A DNA stretch of 34,457 bases. It comes from Polyangiaceae bacterium. GTDB lineage: Bacteria; Myxococcota_A; Polyangia; Polyangiales; Polyangiaceae. Location of the stretch: positions 1-34,457 of the forward strand of contig JAQSWN010000179.1 in the NCBI GenBank assembly GCA_029266615.1, written 5' to 3'. The position numbers were made by a program, and so were the translations under genes. Position 1 is the first letter of the stretch. Each line of letters opens with the position of its first letter. Below the pieces are notes generated by a model. That model was not told the origin of the DNA. It saw only the letters and a program-made list of their open reading frames with translations, and ran no database searches. Below, one piece after another: positions 1 through 8,584 of this stretch.

Positions 1-105
1 GCGTCCCGCTGAGGGATGCCTCGCTCGTTCCTCGGTGGAGGGTGCTGCCACAGGCTTACCCTGGTGGCGGCGGCGTGTCCGTATCGGGCGAGCTGCTGTA
101 GCCCT
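1..105. other. left-edge stretch without a recognisable gene
   Basis: This stretch lies downstream of the aldo/keto reductase stop. Short open frames here have no family resemblance, no ribosome site and no signal sequence. I see no hairpin with a T run. It may be the tail of a gene lying outside the window. Confidence 0.4.
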
Positions 106-1095
106 TCAACCGAGGATGCCGTCGATTTTGGACAGCTCTTCCGAGCTGAACGACAGCTGCTGGAGCGCGCCGACCGCTTCTTCAATCTGCTCGACGCGGC
201 TCGCGCCAATGAGCGCGCTCGTCATCCCCGGATGCCGCAGGACCCACGACAGCGCGAGCTGGGGCAAGCTTTGACCGCGCGGGTCCGCCACCGCCGCGAG
301 CTCCCGCACGCGCTGCAGCTTGTCTTCCGTCACCTGCTCGGGGCGTAAGAACCCGCTCGGCTTGCCGGCGCGCGAATCCGCAGGGATCCCCGCGAGGTAT
401 TTGTTGGTGAGTAACCCCTGCGCCAGCGGCGAGAAAGCGATGCAGCCCATACCCTGCTCGGAGAGAGTCGCGAGCAGCTCGCCTTCGATCCAGCGATTGA
501 ACATGCTGTAGGCCGGTTGATGAATGAGGCACGGCGTGCCCATCTCTCGGAGCAGCTCCGCGGCTTGCTTCACGAGCGCCGGAGGATAATTGGAGAGCCC
601 CACGTACAGGGCTTTGCCGGAGCGCACGATGTGGGAGAGCGCTCCCATCGACTCCGCGAGCGGCGTTTCCGGGTCGGGTCGGTGATGGTAAAAGATGTCC
701 ACGTAGTCGAGCCGCAACCGACGCAGGCTCTGGTCCAAGCTACTCACCAGGTACTTGCGCGAGCCGAAGTCGCCGTACGGTCCCGGCCACATGCCGTACC
801 CGGCTTTGGTAGAAATGACGAGCTCGTCGCGAAAGGGCCGCAAGTCCGAGTCCAGCACCTTGCCCAAGCTTGTCTCCGCCGAGCCCGGCGGGGGACCGTA
901 GTTGTTGGCTAGGTCGAAGTGCGTGATGCCCAGGTCGAAGGCTCGGAGCAGCATTTTCCGGCCGTTACCCAGCAGGTCCTCCCCGCCGAAGTTGTGCCAC
1001 AGCCCGAGCGAGATCGGCGGCAGGAGGAGGCCGCTACGCCCGGCGCGTCGGTACGGCATCGTTCGGTAGCGAGACTCCTCGGGTTGGTGCGGCAT
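106..1095 (-). CDS. yghZ: aldo/keto reductase, YghZ (L-glyceraldehyde 3-phosphate reductase) type
   Basis: This is a 329-residue cytoplasmic NADPH-dependent aldo/keto reductase. The catalytic tetrad is visible as Asp61 and Tyr66 (HFDLANNYGPPPGSAE), Lys97 (STKAGYG) and His138 (YHHRPD). The opening SGLLLPPISLGLWHNFG and the GMWPGPYGDFGSRKY stretch are typical of the AKR14/YghZ branch. In E. coli that enzyme reduces L-glyceraldehyde 3-phosphate and detoxifies methylglyoxal; the substrate here is inferred. The start lies 10 bases after the HDOD stop, so the two genes are probably co-transcribed. A second Met at residue 13 is a possible alternative start. It is the last gene of the seven-gene minus-strand run. 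Confidence 0.9.
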   Translation of the reverse strand: MPHQPEESRYRTMPYRRAGRSGLLLPPISLGLWHNFGGEDLLGNGRKMLLRAFDLGITHFDLANNYGPPPGSAETSLGKVLDSDLRPFRDELVISTKAGYGMWPGPYGDFGSRKYLVSSLDQSLRRLRLDYVDIFYHHRPDPETPLAESMGALSHIVRSGKALYVGLSNYPPALVKQAAELLREMGTPCLIHQPAYSMFNRWIEGELLATLSEQGMGCIAFSPLAQGLLTNKYLAGIPADSRAGKPSGFLRPEQVTEDKLQRVRELAAVADPRGQSLPQLALSWVLRHPGMTSALIGASRVEQIEEAVGALQQLSFSSEELSKIDGILG

Positions 1096-1105
1096 GGGCC
1101 GGAGC

Positions 1106-1975
1106 CTACAGCCAGAGAATTTGCGGCACCAGCTGCTCGGCTTCGTTCTGAATCTCGGTAAGCTTCAGGTCGTCGATGCGCAGCTCACCGCGCGCGATCT
1201 CGAAGTCCAAGTCCGATACGGAGTCCGCGGCGATGGCGACGCCCTGCGCGTCCGCAGGGCCGACCACGTCTGCCCCGAACGACCGGCTCAGCCGATTGGC
1301 GATGCAGATCGCGGCCGCGACCTTCGAGAACTCCCCGGTGTGCAGGTGATGATGGTGACCCACGACCTCCACGAAGGAGTCCGGCAAGCCCCAAAGCCGC
1401 GCCAAAATGCCGGAGGCGCGCTCGTGCAACGCGTCCACTTCCGTCCACAAAGCCTCGAGCGGCGGGCTCTCGCTGCCTTCGAAGTGCGTGACGGCGAAGA
1501 GCAGCCCCGCGAACCCGGCGTCGTGTAGCAGCCCGCAAATGAAGGCATGATCGCCGTCGATGCGCACCTTGTTGCAGACGATGCGCGCGATGTACGCGGT
1601 CACGGTGCTATGGCGCTGCACCTGAGCCACCGTCTCTGCGTACTCGTCCAAGTCGAAGACGCCACTGCGCAGCGCAACCTCGAACACCATGTCCCGCACG
1701 ACCTTGAAGCCGAGCCGCACCACCGCTTCCTTCAGCGTGATGATGCGACTCCGCCCGGAGTAGATGGGCGAGCTCACGAGGCGCATGACGTTGCCGGCCA
1801 GCATTTCGTCTTGCTCCAGCAAGCGCACGACGTCGCTTGCGCGCGCGTCGTTCTTGTTGGAGAGCGCGAGCAGCTCCATCGCGACGCTCGGCAACGGAGG
1901 CGGGCGGTAGGACGGATCCTCGAACACCGAGATCAGCCTCTCCCGCAAGGCTGCCGTGATCAGCGACTCGCTCAC
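1106..1975 (-). CDS. HDOD-domain protein
   Basis: This 289-residue protein starts with GTG. The HDOD core spans roughly residues 25-225: PPLPSVAMELLAL, an alpha-helical body, then GLLHDAG with His151-Asp152, His183 and a run of four His from about 206. Several metal ligands of the HD superfamily are therefore still present, but the GYP motif of c-di-GMP phosphodiesterases is absent. HDOD proteins are signalling or regulatory proteins, often linked to c-di-GMP or stress responses. No receiver or GGDEF domain is attached, so the partner is unknown. It sits 22 bases after the Pro-rich secreted protein and 10 bases before the aldo/keto reductase, as part of one transcription unit. Confidence 0.85.
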   Translation of the reverse strand: MSESLITAALRERLISVFEDPSYRPPPLPSVAMELLALSNKNDARASDVVRLLEQDEMLAGNVMRLVSSPIYSGRSRIITLKEAVVRLGFKVVRDMVFEVALRSGVFDLDEYAETVAQVQRHSTVTAYIARIVCNKVRIDGDHAFICGLLHDAGFAGLLFAVTHFEGSESPPLEALWTEVDALHERASGILARLWGLPDSFVEVVGHHHHLHTGEFSKVAAAICIANRLSRSFGADVVGPADAQGVAIAADSVSDLDFEIARGELRIDDLKLTEIQNEAEQLVPQILWL

Positions 1976-1997
1976 CCGGGCAAGCTTAGCCCTGAGC

Positions 1998-2429
1998 TTA
2001 GAAGATTGTCGAACGTGGCGTTTCCGAGGGACGGCTCGCGACGCGGGGTGCGAGTGGGGTGCGTTCGCCGGCCCACGGATCCACGATCTCAGGCTGCGCC
2101 GGCAACCAGCGGGGCCGGGGGGATGGCGGCGTGATGGCCGTCCTCTTCCACGGATCCACGAGCAAGGCCACGACCGGAGGGGACCATTTGGTCCTGTCCG
2201 GTGCGACTACTTCTGACACGGTAGCCGCAGGCGCCACGGGAGGAGGAGCAGTTGCCCGGGACGCGACAGGCAAGCCGGAAGCAGGCATCGGCCGGGGCGA
2301 CACGACAGGCGCGCGCACCGACGCCGCAGCCTTTGGCCACGGCTCGGTGATTAAGCCTTGCTGCGCAAGCGCCGCACTACCTATCAACAGGCAGACAACG
2401 AGAGCGCTGAATGTGGACGGATGCCTCAC
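1998..2429 (-). CDS. small Pro-rich secreted protein with [D/E]PW motifs
   Basis: This is a 143-residue protein of no recognised family. I chose the GTG at 2429 because it is preceded by a GGGAGG ribosome site and gives a clean signal peptide (FSALVVCLLIGSAALA, cleavage before QQ). A longer reading upstream would overlap the vWA gene and lacks these signals. The mature part is rich in Pro, Ala, Arg and Trp and repeats a three-residue motif: EPW at 29-31, DPW at 92-94 and DPW at 117-119. No cysteines occur after the signal peptide. It begins 25 bases after the vWA lipoprotein gene and may act with it in the envelope; that link is inferred. Confidence 0.65.
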   Translation of the reverse strand: MRHPSTFSALVVCLLIGSAALAQQGLITEPWPKAAASVRAPVVSPRPMPASGLPVASRATAPPPVAPAATVSEVVAPDRTKWSPPVVALLVDPWKRTAITPPSPRPRWLPAQPEIVDPWAGERTPLAPRVASRPSETPRSTIF

Positions 2430-2454
2430 GGCCCTCCCACTATAGCGCAGCTCT

Positions 2455-4893
2455 TCAGTCGGGGCAGTACAGGAGCGCGATGCTGCTCTCGGCCGGCGCG
2501 CCCCCGGTGAAACGGATACGGCGGGAGGCGCCGCCCACGCAATCGCGGGCCAGCTCAGCCTTGCCGGCGTTGACCTCACCCGGGACGGCGTTGAGGTAGC
2601 AGAACCCGGGCGAGCCGGATGGCTCATCGGCGGTTTGGCATGCCGTCAGATCTGCGCCTTGTAGCTGATTCAGCTCGCAAACGCACAGCGAGTCACAAGA
2701 CATACCCGGCCCACAGTACCCAACTGACGCGAGCTGCTTCAACGCGGCGGCACGCGCTTCAGTGCCTACCGGGGAAAGGCCCTGCTCGGCGGGACAGCCG
2801 CACTCTTGGGTGCTGGACGCCGTGACAAGCTGGCACGCCGTGCGCCCTTCAGCGTCCGCCCTCGCGTCCCGCTCCAAACAGCTTCGACCGATCTGACGCG
2901 CGACCCGACCGGCTAGCGCGTCCATGGCCGGCCGATAACCGTAGCTCGCGGACTGCAAGTCTCCCGACTTCGGGCACGTGGAAGCCACGATGCCGTGGCC
3001 CCCTACGCCACGCAGCACCTGCAGCTCGCGCAAGCCGGGGTACGCCTTTCCAAAGCGCTGGGTGATGGACGAGGGGCCCCCGGATGGCGGCTGGCAGAGC
3101 GACGAGTTGTAGACGAGCTGGTCCTCGAAGCAGTCGCAACCCTCATTCGCGTTGAGCAGGGCCTCATCACACACAATGGGCGTGGCGAGCTCGAACGTGC
3201 AGGCATACTGCAGGTCTCGTTGATCCACGTTCACGGTTTCGTGCCCGTTGATTTGATTCGCGCGCGGATTCATCGACGTGCTGGGGACGAGCTTCTCGAT
3301 GGGGACGATGGGGTGCGCCTGCGGGATTGGTAGCGTCGTGCGGTCTACCGGCGTCTCGACCATGAAAGGGTCGCTCGGCAGAGTGGGCGGGCTCGCGGTC
3401 GGGTCGCCCAGAATCACGGCCCAGCGATCCTCCGGGAGCTGCCCTTCCTCGCTCAAGAACTTCAAGCCGGGCGAGGTCAAGCTATCCGCGTCTGCCACGT
3501 CCTGCCATGGAACTCCGACGATGCCGAGCAGCAGCACTTGCTCCGGGCTGCGCGGCGCCACGCCTTCACGACTTTGGTAGATGGGGTTCGGTACCATCGC
3601 CCCGTCCGAACGACGCGGAATTTGCACCTGAGTGAGCGCGTCCACGTAGCGCTGCACGGGATAAAGCAAGTCGAAGCCGAAACGCTGCTTCTGCGCGTAA
3701 CAGCGTAGATTCGCTTGGTCCTCCGCGGCGGCCAAAGTTCGACCCTTCACGCACTCGGCGTCCGTCTCCAGCACCGGGCAGCCTTGCTTGGCCTTCGACT
3801 CTCCGCAAGATTGGCAGCACACGTCGTTCGGGTTCGTCAGGCACTGCGAGGACGAGCGGAACATGGGTTGAGACGGCGGGGCCCCGCTGCGAAAAACTAG
3901 CCAGCCATAACCTTCGTCCACGACTGAACAGTCGTTTTCGTCCGACAGCATCACGATTCCCAGCACCGAATCTGGCCGCAGGAAAGCAGCTCGCTGCGCC
4001 AAGACTTCTGCGCTCGTACCGGTGACGCGCGAAGACTGAGAACTTTGCTCCAGCGTGACGCCAGCTGGCGGCTCGGGATCCACCAGGAAGCGGTACCAAG
4101 CTTCCAGCGAGCTTTCATAACCGCAGCCGTGGTCCCCCGCAGCTTGGACGTGAGCGGCAAGCGCTTGCGCGAACGCGGCAGGGTCCGCGATCCCCACGGG
4201 CAGCAGCTTCTGCTCTGGATCCCAAACCAAGAAGCCTTGCTGATTCCAGCTCGAGAGGCCGGGGCGGACGACGCCCAGTAGCTGCGCGTGATCGTCGTCA
4301 TCGGCGGCCGTGCACACGTCAGATGTGCCGGTGGCGCCGTGCGAGCCCAAGCTCGAAGTGACGACGGCGGCGTGAATGTCCATGAACGGCAAGAACTCCG
4401 GGTGGGAGCCAAGCGGGCAGACGCCATTTGGCGAGGAGCGCGCGCCGGTCTGCTCTCCTTCCTCGTTCAAGCAGTTGGGTTGCACCAGCCGATTCACGAG
4501 GTGCTCCATCGCGTCCGCGAGCAAGTGCTGCTTGTCCCGCATCGAAATGGAGTTATCGATCATCATCAGCAGGTCGAGCTTGTTCGGCACCTGGTCGCGC
4601 ACGATCTGAATGACGTCGTCGGGCTCGGTCGAGACGTCGCCCCCTTCCCCGCCACTGGCCGAAGCTTCACCTCCGACGGGGCCGGTGCCCGCGCTGTCTG
4701 ACCCGCCCGACCCAGCTGCTCCGCCGACGGACGAGCTTCCCGCGGTGCCGCCGCTACCGCCCGCGGCAGATGTACCGGCGCTCTGCCCCGAGCCCGCGCT
4801 GCCGCCGCTTGGATTTTGTCCCGTGTTCCCACACCCCCATGCGGTCCCGACGCTGAGCAAGCATAGCCCCACGACCCACTTTTTCCCTATCAC
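2455..4893 (-). CDS. large vWA-domain lipoprotein, Cys-rich
   Basis: This is an 812-residue outer-surface or periplasmic lipoprotein. The signal peptide ends at TAWGC (Cys21). Residues 28-90 form a Gly/Ser/Ala linker typical of myxobacterial lipoproteins. A von Willebrand factor A domain starts near residue 105. Its metal-site motif DxSxS is intact in MIDNSISM (Asp113, Ser115, Ser117), so divalent metal and ligand binding are plausible. The second half holds many Cys, including a cluster around CCQSCGESK and others near the C-terminus, suggesting a disulfide-stabilised extracellular protein. No enzyme motif is seen. It starts 40 bases after the tail-anchored protein gene and lies in the same minus-strand run. 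Confidence 0.88.
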   Translation of the reverse strand: MIGKKWVVGLCLLSVGTAWGCGNTGQNPSGGSAGSGQSAGTSAAGGSGGTAGSSSVGGAAGSGGSDSAGTGPVGGEASASGGEGGDVSTEPDDVIQIVRDQVPNKLDLLMMIDNSISMRDKQHLLADAMEHLVNRLVQPNCLNEEGEQTGARSSPNGVCPLGSHPEFLPFMDIHAAVVTSSLGSHGATGTSDVCTAADDDDHAQLLGVVRPGLSSWNQQGFLVWDPEQKLLPVGIADPAAFAQALAAHVQAAGDHGCGYESSLEAWYRFLVDPEPPAGVTLEQSSQSSRVTGTSAEVLAQRAAFLRPDSVLGIVMLSDENDCSVVDEGYGWLVFRSGAPPSQPMFRSSSQCLTNPNDVCCQSCGESKAKQGCPVLETDAECVKGRTLAAAEDQANLRCYAQKQRFGFDLLYPVQRYVDALTQVQIPRRSDGAMVPNPIYQSREGVAPRSPEQVLLLGIVGVPWQDVADADSLTSPGLKFLSEEGQLPEDRWAVILGDPTASPPTLPSDPFMVETPVDRTTLPIPQAHPIVPIEKLVPSTSMNPRANQINGHETVNVDQRDLQYACTFELATPIVCDEALLNANEGCDCFEDQLVYNSSLCQPPSGGPSSITQRFGKAYPGLRELQVLRGVGGHGIVASTCPKSGDLQSASYGYRPAMDALAGRVARQIGRSCLERDARADAEGRTACQLVTASSTQECGCPAEQGLSPVGTEARAAALKQLASVGYCGPGMSCDSLCVCELNQLQGADLTACQTADEPSGSPGFCYLNAVPGEVNAGKAELARDCVGGASRRIRFTGGAPAESSIALLYCPD

Positions 4894-4933
4894 CCGCTCA
4901 GGCTAACACGGCGTGCGCCGCGAGCAGAAGCGC

Positions 4934-5650
4934 CTACTTCCTCAAGACTAGGAGCAGCACGACCGCGAGCAGCAGGAGTAGGGTGATGATCACGCCAGGC
5001 CGCAGCTTGGGCTTCGGCTTCGCGACGCTGGTTAGGTCCGGTCGAGATACCGTAACCTTCGCTTTTTCAACGTCCAGACCTACGTGAGTGGCGCTGCGAG
5101 CTACCTTCACTGGGGGCTTTTCCGCGCGCTTTTCCGCGCGCGCCCGTTGACGGGCTTCCTCACGCTCCCGGCGCGTTTGGGCCTCCGCCTCCGTATGACG
5201 AAGCCGCGCGGCCGCTTGTTCACGGGCTTCCGCAATGCGCTTGGCCTTCTGCTCCGACTTGCGTTGCTCACGCACCTGGGCCGCGTGTGCGCGCTGTTTG
5301 CGAGCGTGGTCGCGCTGGTGCTTCTTCGTTGGCTCGGCGGGGCGCGGCAGGACGAGTGGGCCCGCCGCTACCTCGACGGAAGCGGTCCGCTCTCGCCGTT
5401 GACGATGCGGGCGGCGCCTGCCGCCAGCTCCTGGCGCGGGGTCCGGCACGTCGTCCCAACCGCCGTCCACCTCTTCCGTTCGCGGGGGGATTGATGGCGC
5501 CGACGACGACCGCGCGGCGCTGACCGGCGGCGGCAGGCTGTCCCACGCCTCGTCGATCTCGGCTTCGCCAGGCTCCGAGGCTTCCGGCTCGCTCGGCGCG
5601 TCGTCCCAACCGGCGTCCAAGCTCCGCGTTTCGTCCTCGGTCGCGCTCAT
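4934..5650 (-). CDS. tail-anchored coiled-coil protein with three W-D motifs
   Basis: This is a 238-residue protein of no recognised family. The start at 5650 is chosen because its ATG overlaps the stop of the upstream gene as TGATG. Three regions can be seen. Residues 1-75 are acidic and carry the motif [LIV]-D-x-x-W-D-x-x-P three times (LDAGWDDAP from 11, IDEAWDSLP from 32, VDGGWDDVP from 61). Residues about 100-185 are highly charged (Arg, Glu, Lys, Ala, Gln) and probably a long helix or coiled coil. The C-terminus, about 219-236, is one hydrophobic helix ending in LRK. This predicts a cytoplasmic protein anchored in the membrane by its tail, with the W-D motifs as docking peptides. Confidence 0.75.
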   Translation of the reverse strand: MSATEDETRSLDAGWDDAPSEPEASEPGEAEIDEAWDSLPPPVSAARSSSAPSIPPRTEEVDGGWDDVPDPAPGAGGRRRPHRQRRERTASVEVAAGPLVLPRPAEPTKKHQRDHARKQRAHAAQVREQRKSEQKAKRIAEAREQAAARLRHTEAEAQTRREREEARQRARAEKRAEKPPVKVARSATHVGLDVEKAKVTVSRPDLTSVAKPKPKLRPGVIITLLLLLAVVLLLVLRK

Positions 5651-5877
5651 CAGTCTTCCTCGTGCCGCAGTAAGGTAGGCGTCGCTCCCGCCGGCGCCTC
5701 CCATTGCTCGGCGTGGTCGGGGTCGAGATGGGGCCCTTTGTGCCCCAGTGGCATGGCACAACGCAAGCTCAGCCTTTGCCGGGCCACGTTCGTGGCGGTT
5801 CCGGCCGGGGAGATGGTCACCAGCAACGTCGCGCGCGCGCCGCACGCGGGCTTGGTCGTGTCGGTATCATTACTCAT
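5650..5877 (-). CDS. small Cys/His putative metal-binding protein
   Basis: This is a 75-residue cytoplasmic protein. Its start overlaps the DarP stop (ATGA) and its stop overlaps the next start (TGATG), so translation of all three genes is probably coupled. The visible ligands are Cys12 and then Cys40-x5-His46-x3-His50 (CAMPLGHKGPH), followed by a Trp at 59. This C-x5-H-x3-H pattern resembles small bacterial proteins thought to bind zinc. Function is unknown. The gene is too short and charged for a membrane protein. Confidence 0.65.
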   Translation of the reverse strand: MSNDTDTTKPACGARATLLVTISPAGTATNVARQRLSLRCAMPLGHKGPHLDPDHAEQWEAPAGATPTLLRHEED

Positions 5878-6467
5878 CTCAGAAACCCTCGCAGCGCCGC
5901 GGTAAGAGTCCGCTCTGCGCGTAAACGTCGGTCTCCCTCCGCCTTCTGTACCGCGCGTACCAGCTGCCGCAAATGAGTGCGATCGGCGCGCGGAAATTCG
6001 GTGACGAACGCCTCCACGCCGGTGTTCCCCTCTCCTACCAGTCGCAGCGTCCACGCCAAGCTGCTGTCCGACACCGGATCCGCGGGCGCCGAGCCCAGCC
6101 CCGGCACCACGCCTGTCTCCATCAACGTGTCGAGCTTCGTTCGCAGGTTCATCCAATCCAGGTCGCGCATCAGGATGCGAATGCGACGCACCTGCCGGTT
6201 GAGCGCCGACCCCGTCGGTATCTTCTTGGCGTCGGTCACGGCATCCACGAGCTCCTCGTGCAGCTCAAGCTGTCCGAGCTTTTTCGCCGACAGACCGATC
6301 AGGTCCGTCGCCAGCCGCTCCAGCGCGTCTTCCTTCACCCGCTCCGCACGACGCGCGTCCGAGCGCGACTCCCCTGCGAAGGCGTCCGCTTCGATGCGCG
6401 GATCGACGATGCGAGATCGGGGGTCGACGATGCGAGATCGGGGGTCGACGATGCGAGAGCTGCTCAT
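5874..6467 (-). CDS. darP: DarP/YjgA-like (DUF615) ribosome-associated protein
   Basis: This 197-residue protein resembles the DUF615 family. In E. coli, DarP (YjgA) helps late maturation of the 50S ribosomal subunit. The family core is visible at about residues 40-110: RRAERVKEDALERLATDLI, then LELHEELVDAV and the signature NRQVRRIRILMRDLDW. The N-terminus is unusual, carrying SRIVDPR repeats encoded by a 21-base tandem repeat, probably a local expansion rather than a domain. The ATG at 6467 is chosen because it directly precedes the repeats. The assignment is by motif only; the C-terminal half is divergent. Confidence 0.72.
   Translation of the reverse strand: MSSSRIVDPRSRIVDPRSRIVDPRIEADAFAGESRSDARRAERVKEDALERLATDLIGLSAKKLGQLELHEELVDAVTDAKKIPTGSALNRQVRRIRILMRDLDWMNLRTKLDTLMETGVVPGLGSAPADPVSDSSLAWTLRLVGEGNTGVEAFVTEFPRADRTHLRQLVRAVQKAEGDRRLRAERTLTAALRGFLR
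6403..6457 (-). repeat. 21-base tandem repeat in the 5' end of darP
   Basis: Two perfect 21-base units (6403-6423 and 6424-6444, beginning TCGACGATGCGAG on the plus strand) are followed by 13 matching bases of a third. Because 21 is a multiple of three, the array adds seven-residue SRIVDPR units without breaking the frame. Confidence 0.9.
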
Positions 6468-6605
6468 GGCGGGGCGGATTGTGACACGCCCCGTCGCAAT
6501 GCGCCGGAGGCGTGTTTTCAAAGCCTTTTGTGGCTACTACGGCCGCCCCCCGGGCGATCGAGGACGGCCGCGGTACCGAATCCTGCTAGGTTGAGGGCAC
6601 TCTTA

Positions 6606-8573
6606 ATGCAAAGTTCACACTGGGCGGCGGGTGCGTTGGCGGTGGCGGTGTTGGCCGGATGTGGAGGGGACGACAACCCTCCTAATTACGTGGACGACCC
6701 GCGCGTCCGGGGCGGAAGCAGCAACACGGGCGGTAAGGGTGGCGGAGCCGAAGCTGGAGAAGGCGCCGAAGGCGGCACCGGGCCGGACCTCGGCGATCCC
6801 CTCGCGCCGAAGCTCATCATCACGTCACCGCAAGCGACGACAGACCCCAACGGGAGCAACGTGCTCACGGGTGACAAGGTCACGGTCGCCTGCCAAGTCA
6901 CTCAGTCGGACGAAGCAGGCGCTAGCGCCGTCAACGCCTCTTCCGTAAAGCTGGCGATTTTGGACGCCGCGGGAGCAGTCGTAGACGAGAAGGCGGGAGC
7001 AGTCAGCGAGACAGAAGACGAGTTCGAAGCCGAGCTTTCGCTGGTGGGGCTGGCGAGCGGGCCGATCAGTTTTCGTTGCGCCGCGGAGGATACCGAGAGG
7101 CACGCGGCGAGCACCCAAATCTCCACGTTGCTGGATCACGGCCCGGTCATCGAGTTCATCCAGCCGGTGGGCATGAGCGCGCACGCGTTGAGCAAGCCGC
7201 TCGACATCGAGTTTACGGTCAGCAGCGCGCCACTCACGGGCGACGACGACGACGCCGACGTGAAGACCGTCTCGCTGGACATCGCCGGCGTCGACATTGA
7301 CCTCGCCGACGCGGAAGACGAGCCTGGTCACTACCGGCTTCAGGTCAACCTCGACGACGCCAGGTTCACCCCCGCCCCGAACGGCCCCGTGCCCTTGACC
7401 GTGAAAGCCAGCAACGGTCGCATGCCCAAGCCCGTGACGGCGACGCTGGCTCAGGAAGCATCGATCGACGGCGCAGGCCCCGCAGTCACTATCCTTGGCC
7501 CGCTGGACAAGGCGGTCGTTGGCGGCAACGTCCAGCTCAAATTCACGGCCATCGATCCCATCTCCGGGGTCGATCCAAACACGGTGCAGGTCACCCTGAA
7601 CGACGTGAAGCACACATACAAGCCTGAGAACGACGCTTGGAGCTTCGTCAACGGCACCTACACTTACGAGTTCGACAGCCGGCTGGTCGAGAACGCGAAG
7701 GTGCAAATCACCGTCAATATCGGGGTGAGCGACCAGGTCGGTAACGCCGCCACCGCGGTGTCCGAGTTGCTCTACCTGGACAATTACCCCCCCGACGTCG
7801 ACCTTGACCCCGCGAACATCCGCTCGAAGTCGGTCGGCAGCGGTCGCTGCAGCGTCTCTTTCGATCCGGTGGGTCCCGACGCCGAGAACGACTTGGGCAG
7901 CGCCAACATCGCGAGCAAGTTCCGCGCGGTGGTCTGGGACACGACGAACTCCGCTCCCGAGTTCAGTACCCTCCACTATTCGAACCTCAACCCAGGTAGC
8001 GTGCGTCTCTTCCTCGAGGGAGACAGCGCCAAGCCGCTCTTGATTGACAAGTTCGGCGACGACGGTATCTGCGACGACGTAGCGCAAGCAGACAGCACCA
8101 ACTCGATCATCCTCAATCCGATCGAGCGTTCGCACACGCCCTGGTACAGCAGCAATGGCGCGGAAGTGGATCCACCCGCCGCCGCCCTCGGCTGCCCCGT
8201 CGAGCCCGACGTCGGCACGGCGCCGAAGAAGCTGTGCTCATCCGAAGCATCGGACATGTGGCAAGTGATCGAGGACGACTACAACAAGACGCCGGTGATT
8301 TACGGCGCGAGCGTCACCCCTGGCCTCGAGTGCACTGGCGTGGAGTGGGAATTTACGGGCAAGTTGGACAAGGACGGCTGGGTTTGCTTCGCCGCGCGGG
8401 CGGCCGACAACGCGGGCAACATCGGTATCTCGCGCCCGCTGCGCGTGTGCGTGGACGACCCGGCGGTGGCGGGCACGCCTGCGTGCGCCACCTCCAGCAT
8501 CACACCGCCGACCTGCACGGACGGCTGCACTCCGCCCCCACGCTGGGGCAACTTCGCCGTAGAGATCCCCTAA
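6606..8573 (+). CDS. Ig-like-fold lipoprotein
   Basis: This 655-residue lipoprotein starts at the ATG after GAGGGCACTCTTA. The signal peptide ends at VLAGC (Cys19) and is followed by a Gly-rich linker to about residue 60. The body reads as several beta-sandwich domains of the bacterial Ig-like kind, each opening with phrases such as PKLIITSPQATTDP, GPVIEFIQPVG and GPAVTILGPLDKAVVGG, the last followed by AIDPISGVDPNTVQVTLNDV. The C-terminal part contains several Cys and ends in CTDGCTPPPRW. No catalytic motif is seen. It is divergent from the darP run, sharing a 138-base upstream region, and is followed 11 bases later by yaeQ. A role in surface adhesion or structure is inferred. Confidence 0.85.
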   Translation: MQSSHWAAGALAVAVLAGCGGDDNPPNYVDDPRVRGGSSNTGGKGGGAEAGEGAEGGTGPDLGDPLAPKLIITSPQATTDPNGSNVLTGDKVTVACQVTQSDEAGASAVNASSVKLAILDAAGAVVDEKAGAVSETEDEFEAELSLVGLASGPISFRCAAEDTERHAASTQISTLLDHGPVIEFIQPVGMSAHALSKPLDIEFTVSSAPLTGDDDDADVKTVSLDIAGVDIDLADAEDEPGHYRLQVNLDDARFTPAPNGPVPLTVKASNGRMPKPVTATLAQEASIDGAGPAVTILGPLDKAVVGGNVQLKFTAIDPISGVDPNTVQVTLNDVKHTYKPENDAWSFVNGTYTYEFDSRLVENAKVQITVNIGVSDQVGNAATAVSELLYLDNYPPDVDLDPANIRSKSVGSGRCSVSFDPVGPDAENDLGSANIASKFRAVVWDTTNSAPEFSTLHYSNLNPGSVRLFLEGDSAKPLLIDKFGDDGICDDVAQADSTNSIILNPIERSHTPWYSSNGAEVDPPAAALGCPVEPDVGTAPKKLCSSEASDMWQVIEDDYNKTPVIYGASVTPGLECTGVEWEFTGKLDKDGWVCFAARAADNAGNIGISRPLRVCVDDPAVAGTPACATSSITPPTCTDGCTPPPRWGNFAVEIP

Positions 8574-8584
8574 GCCAGTCGTAA

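Noticed and set aside
6825..8135. 436-codon minus-strand frame inside the Ig-like lipoprotein gene
   Set aside because: Composition is typical of antisense GC-rich sequence, with no recognisable domain. The plus strand encodes a coherent lipoprotein.
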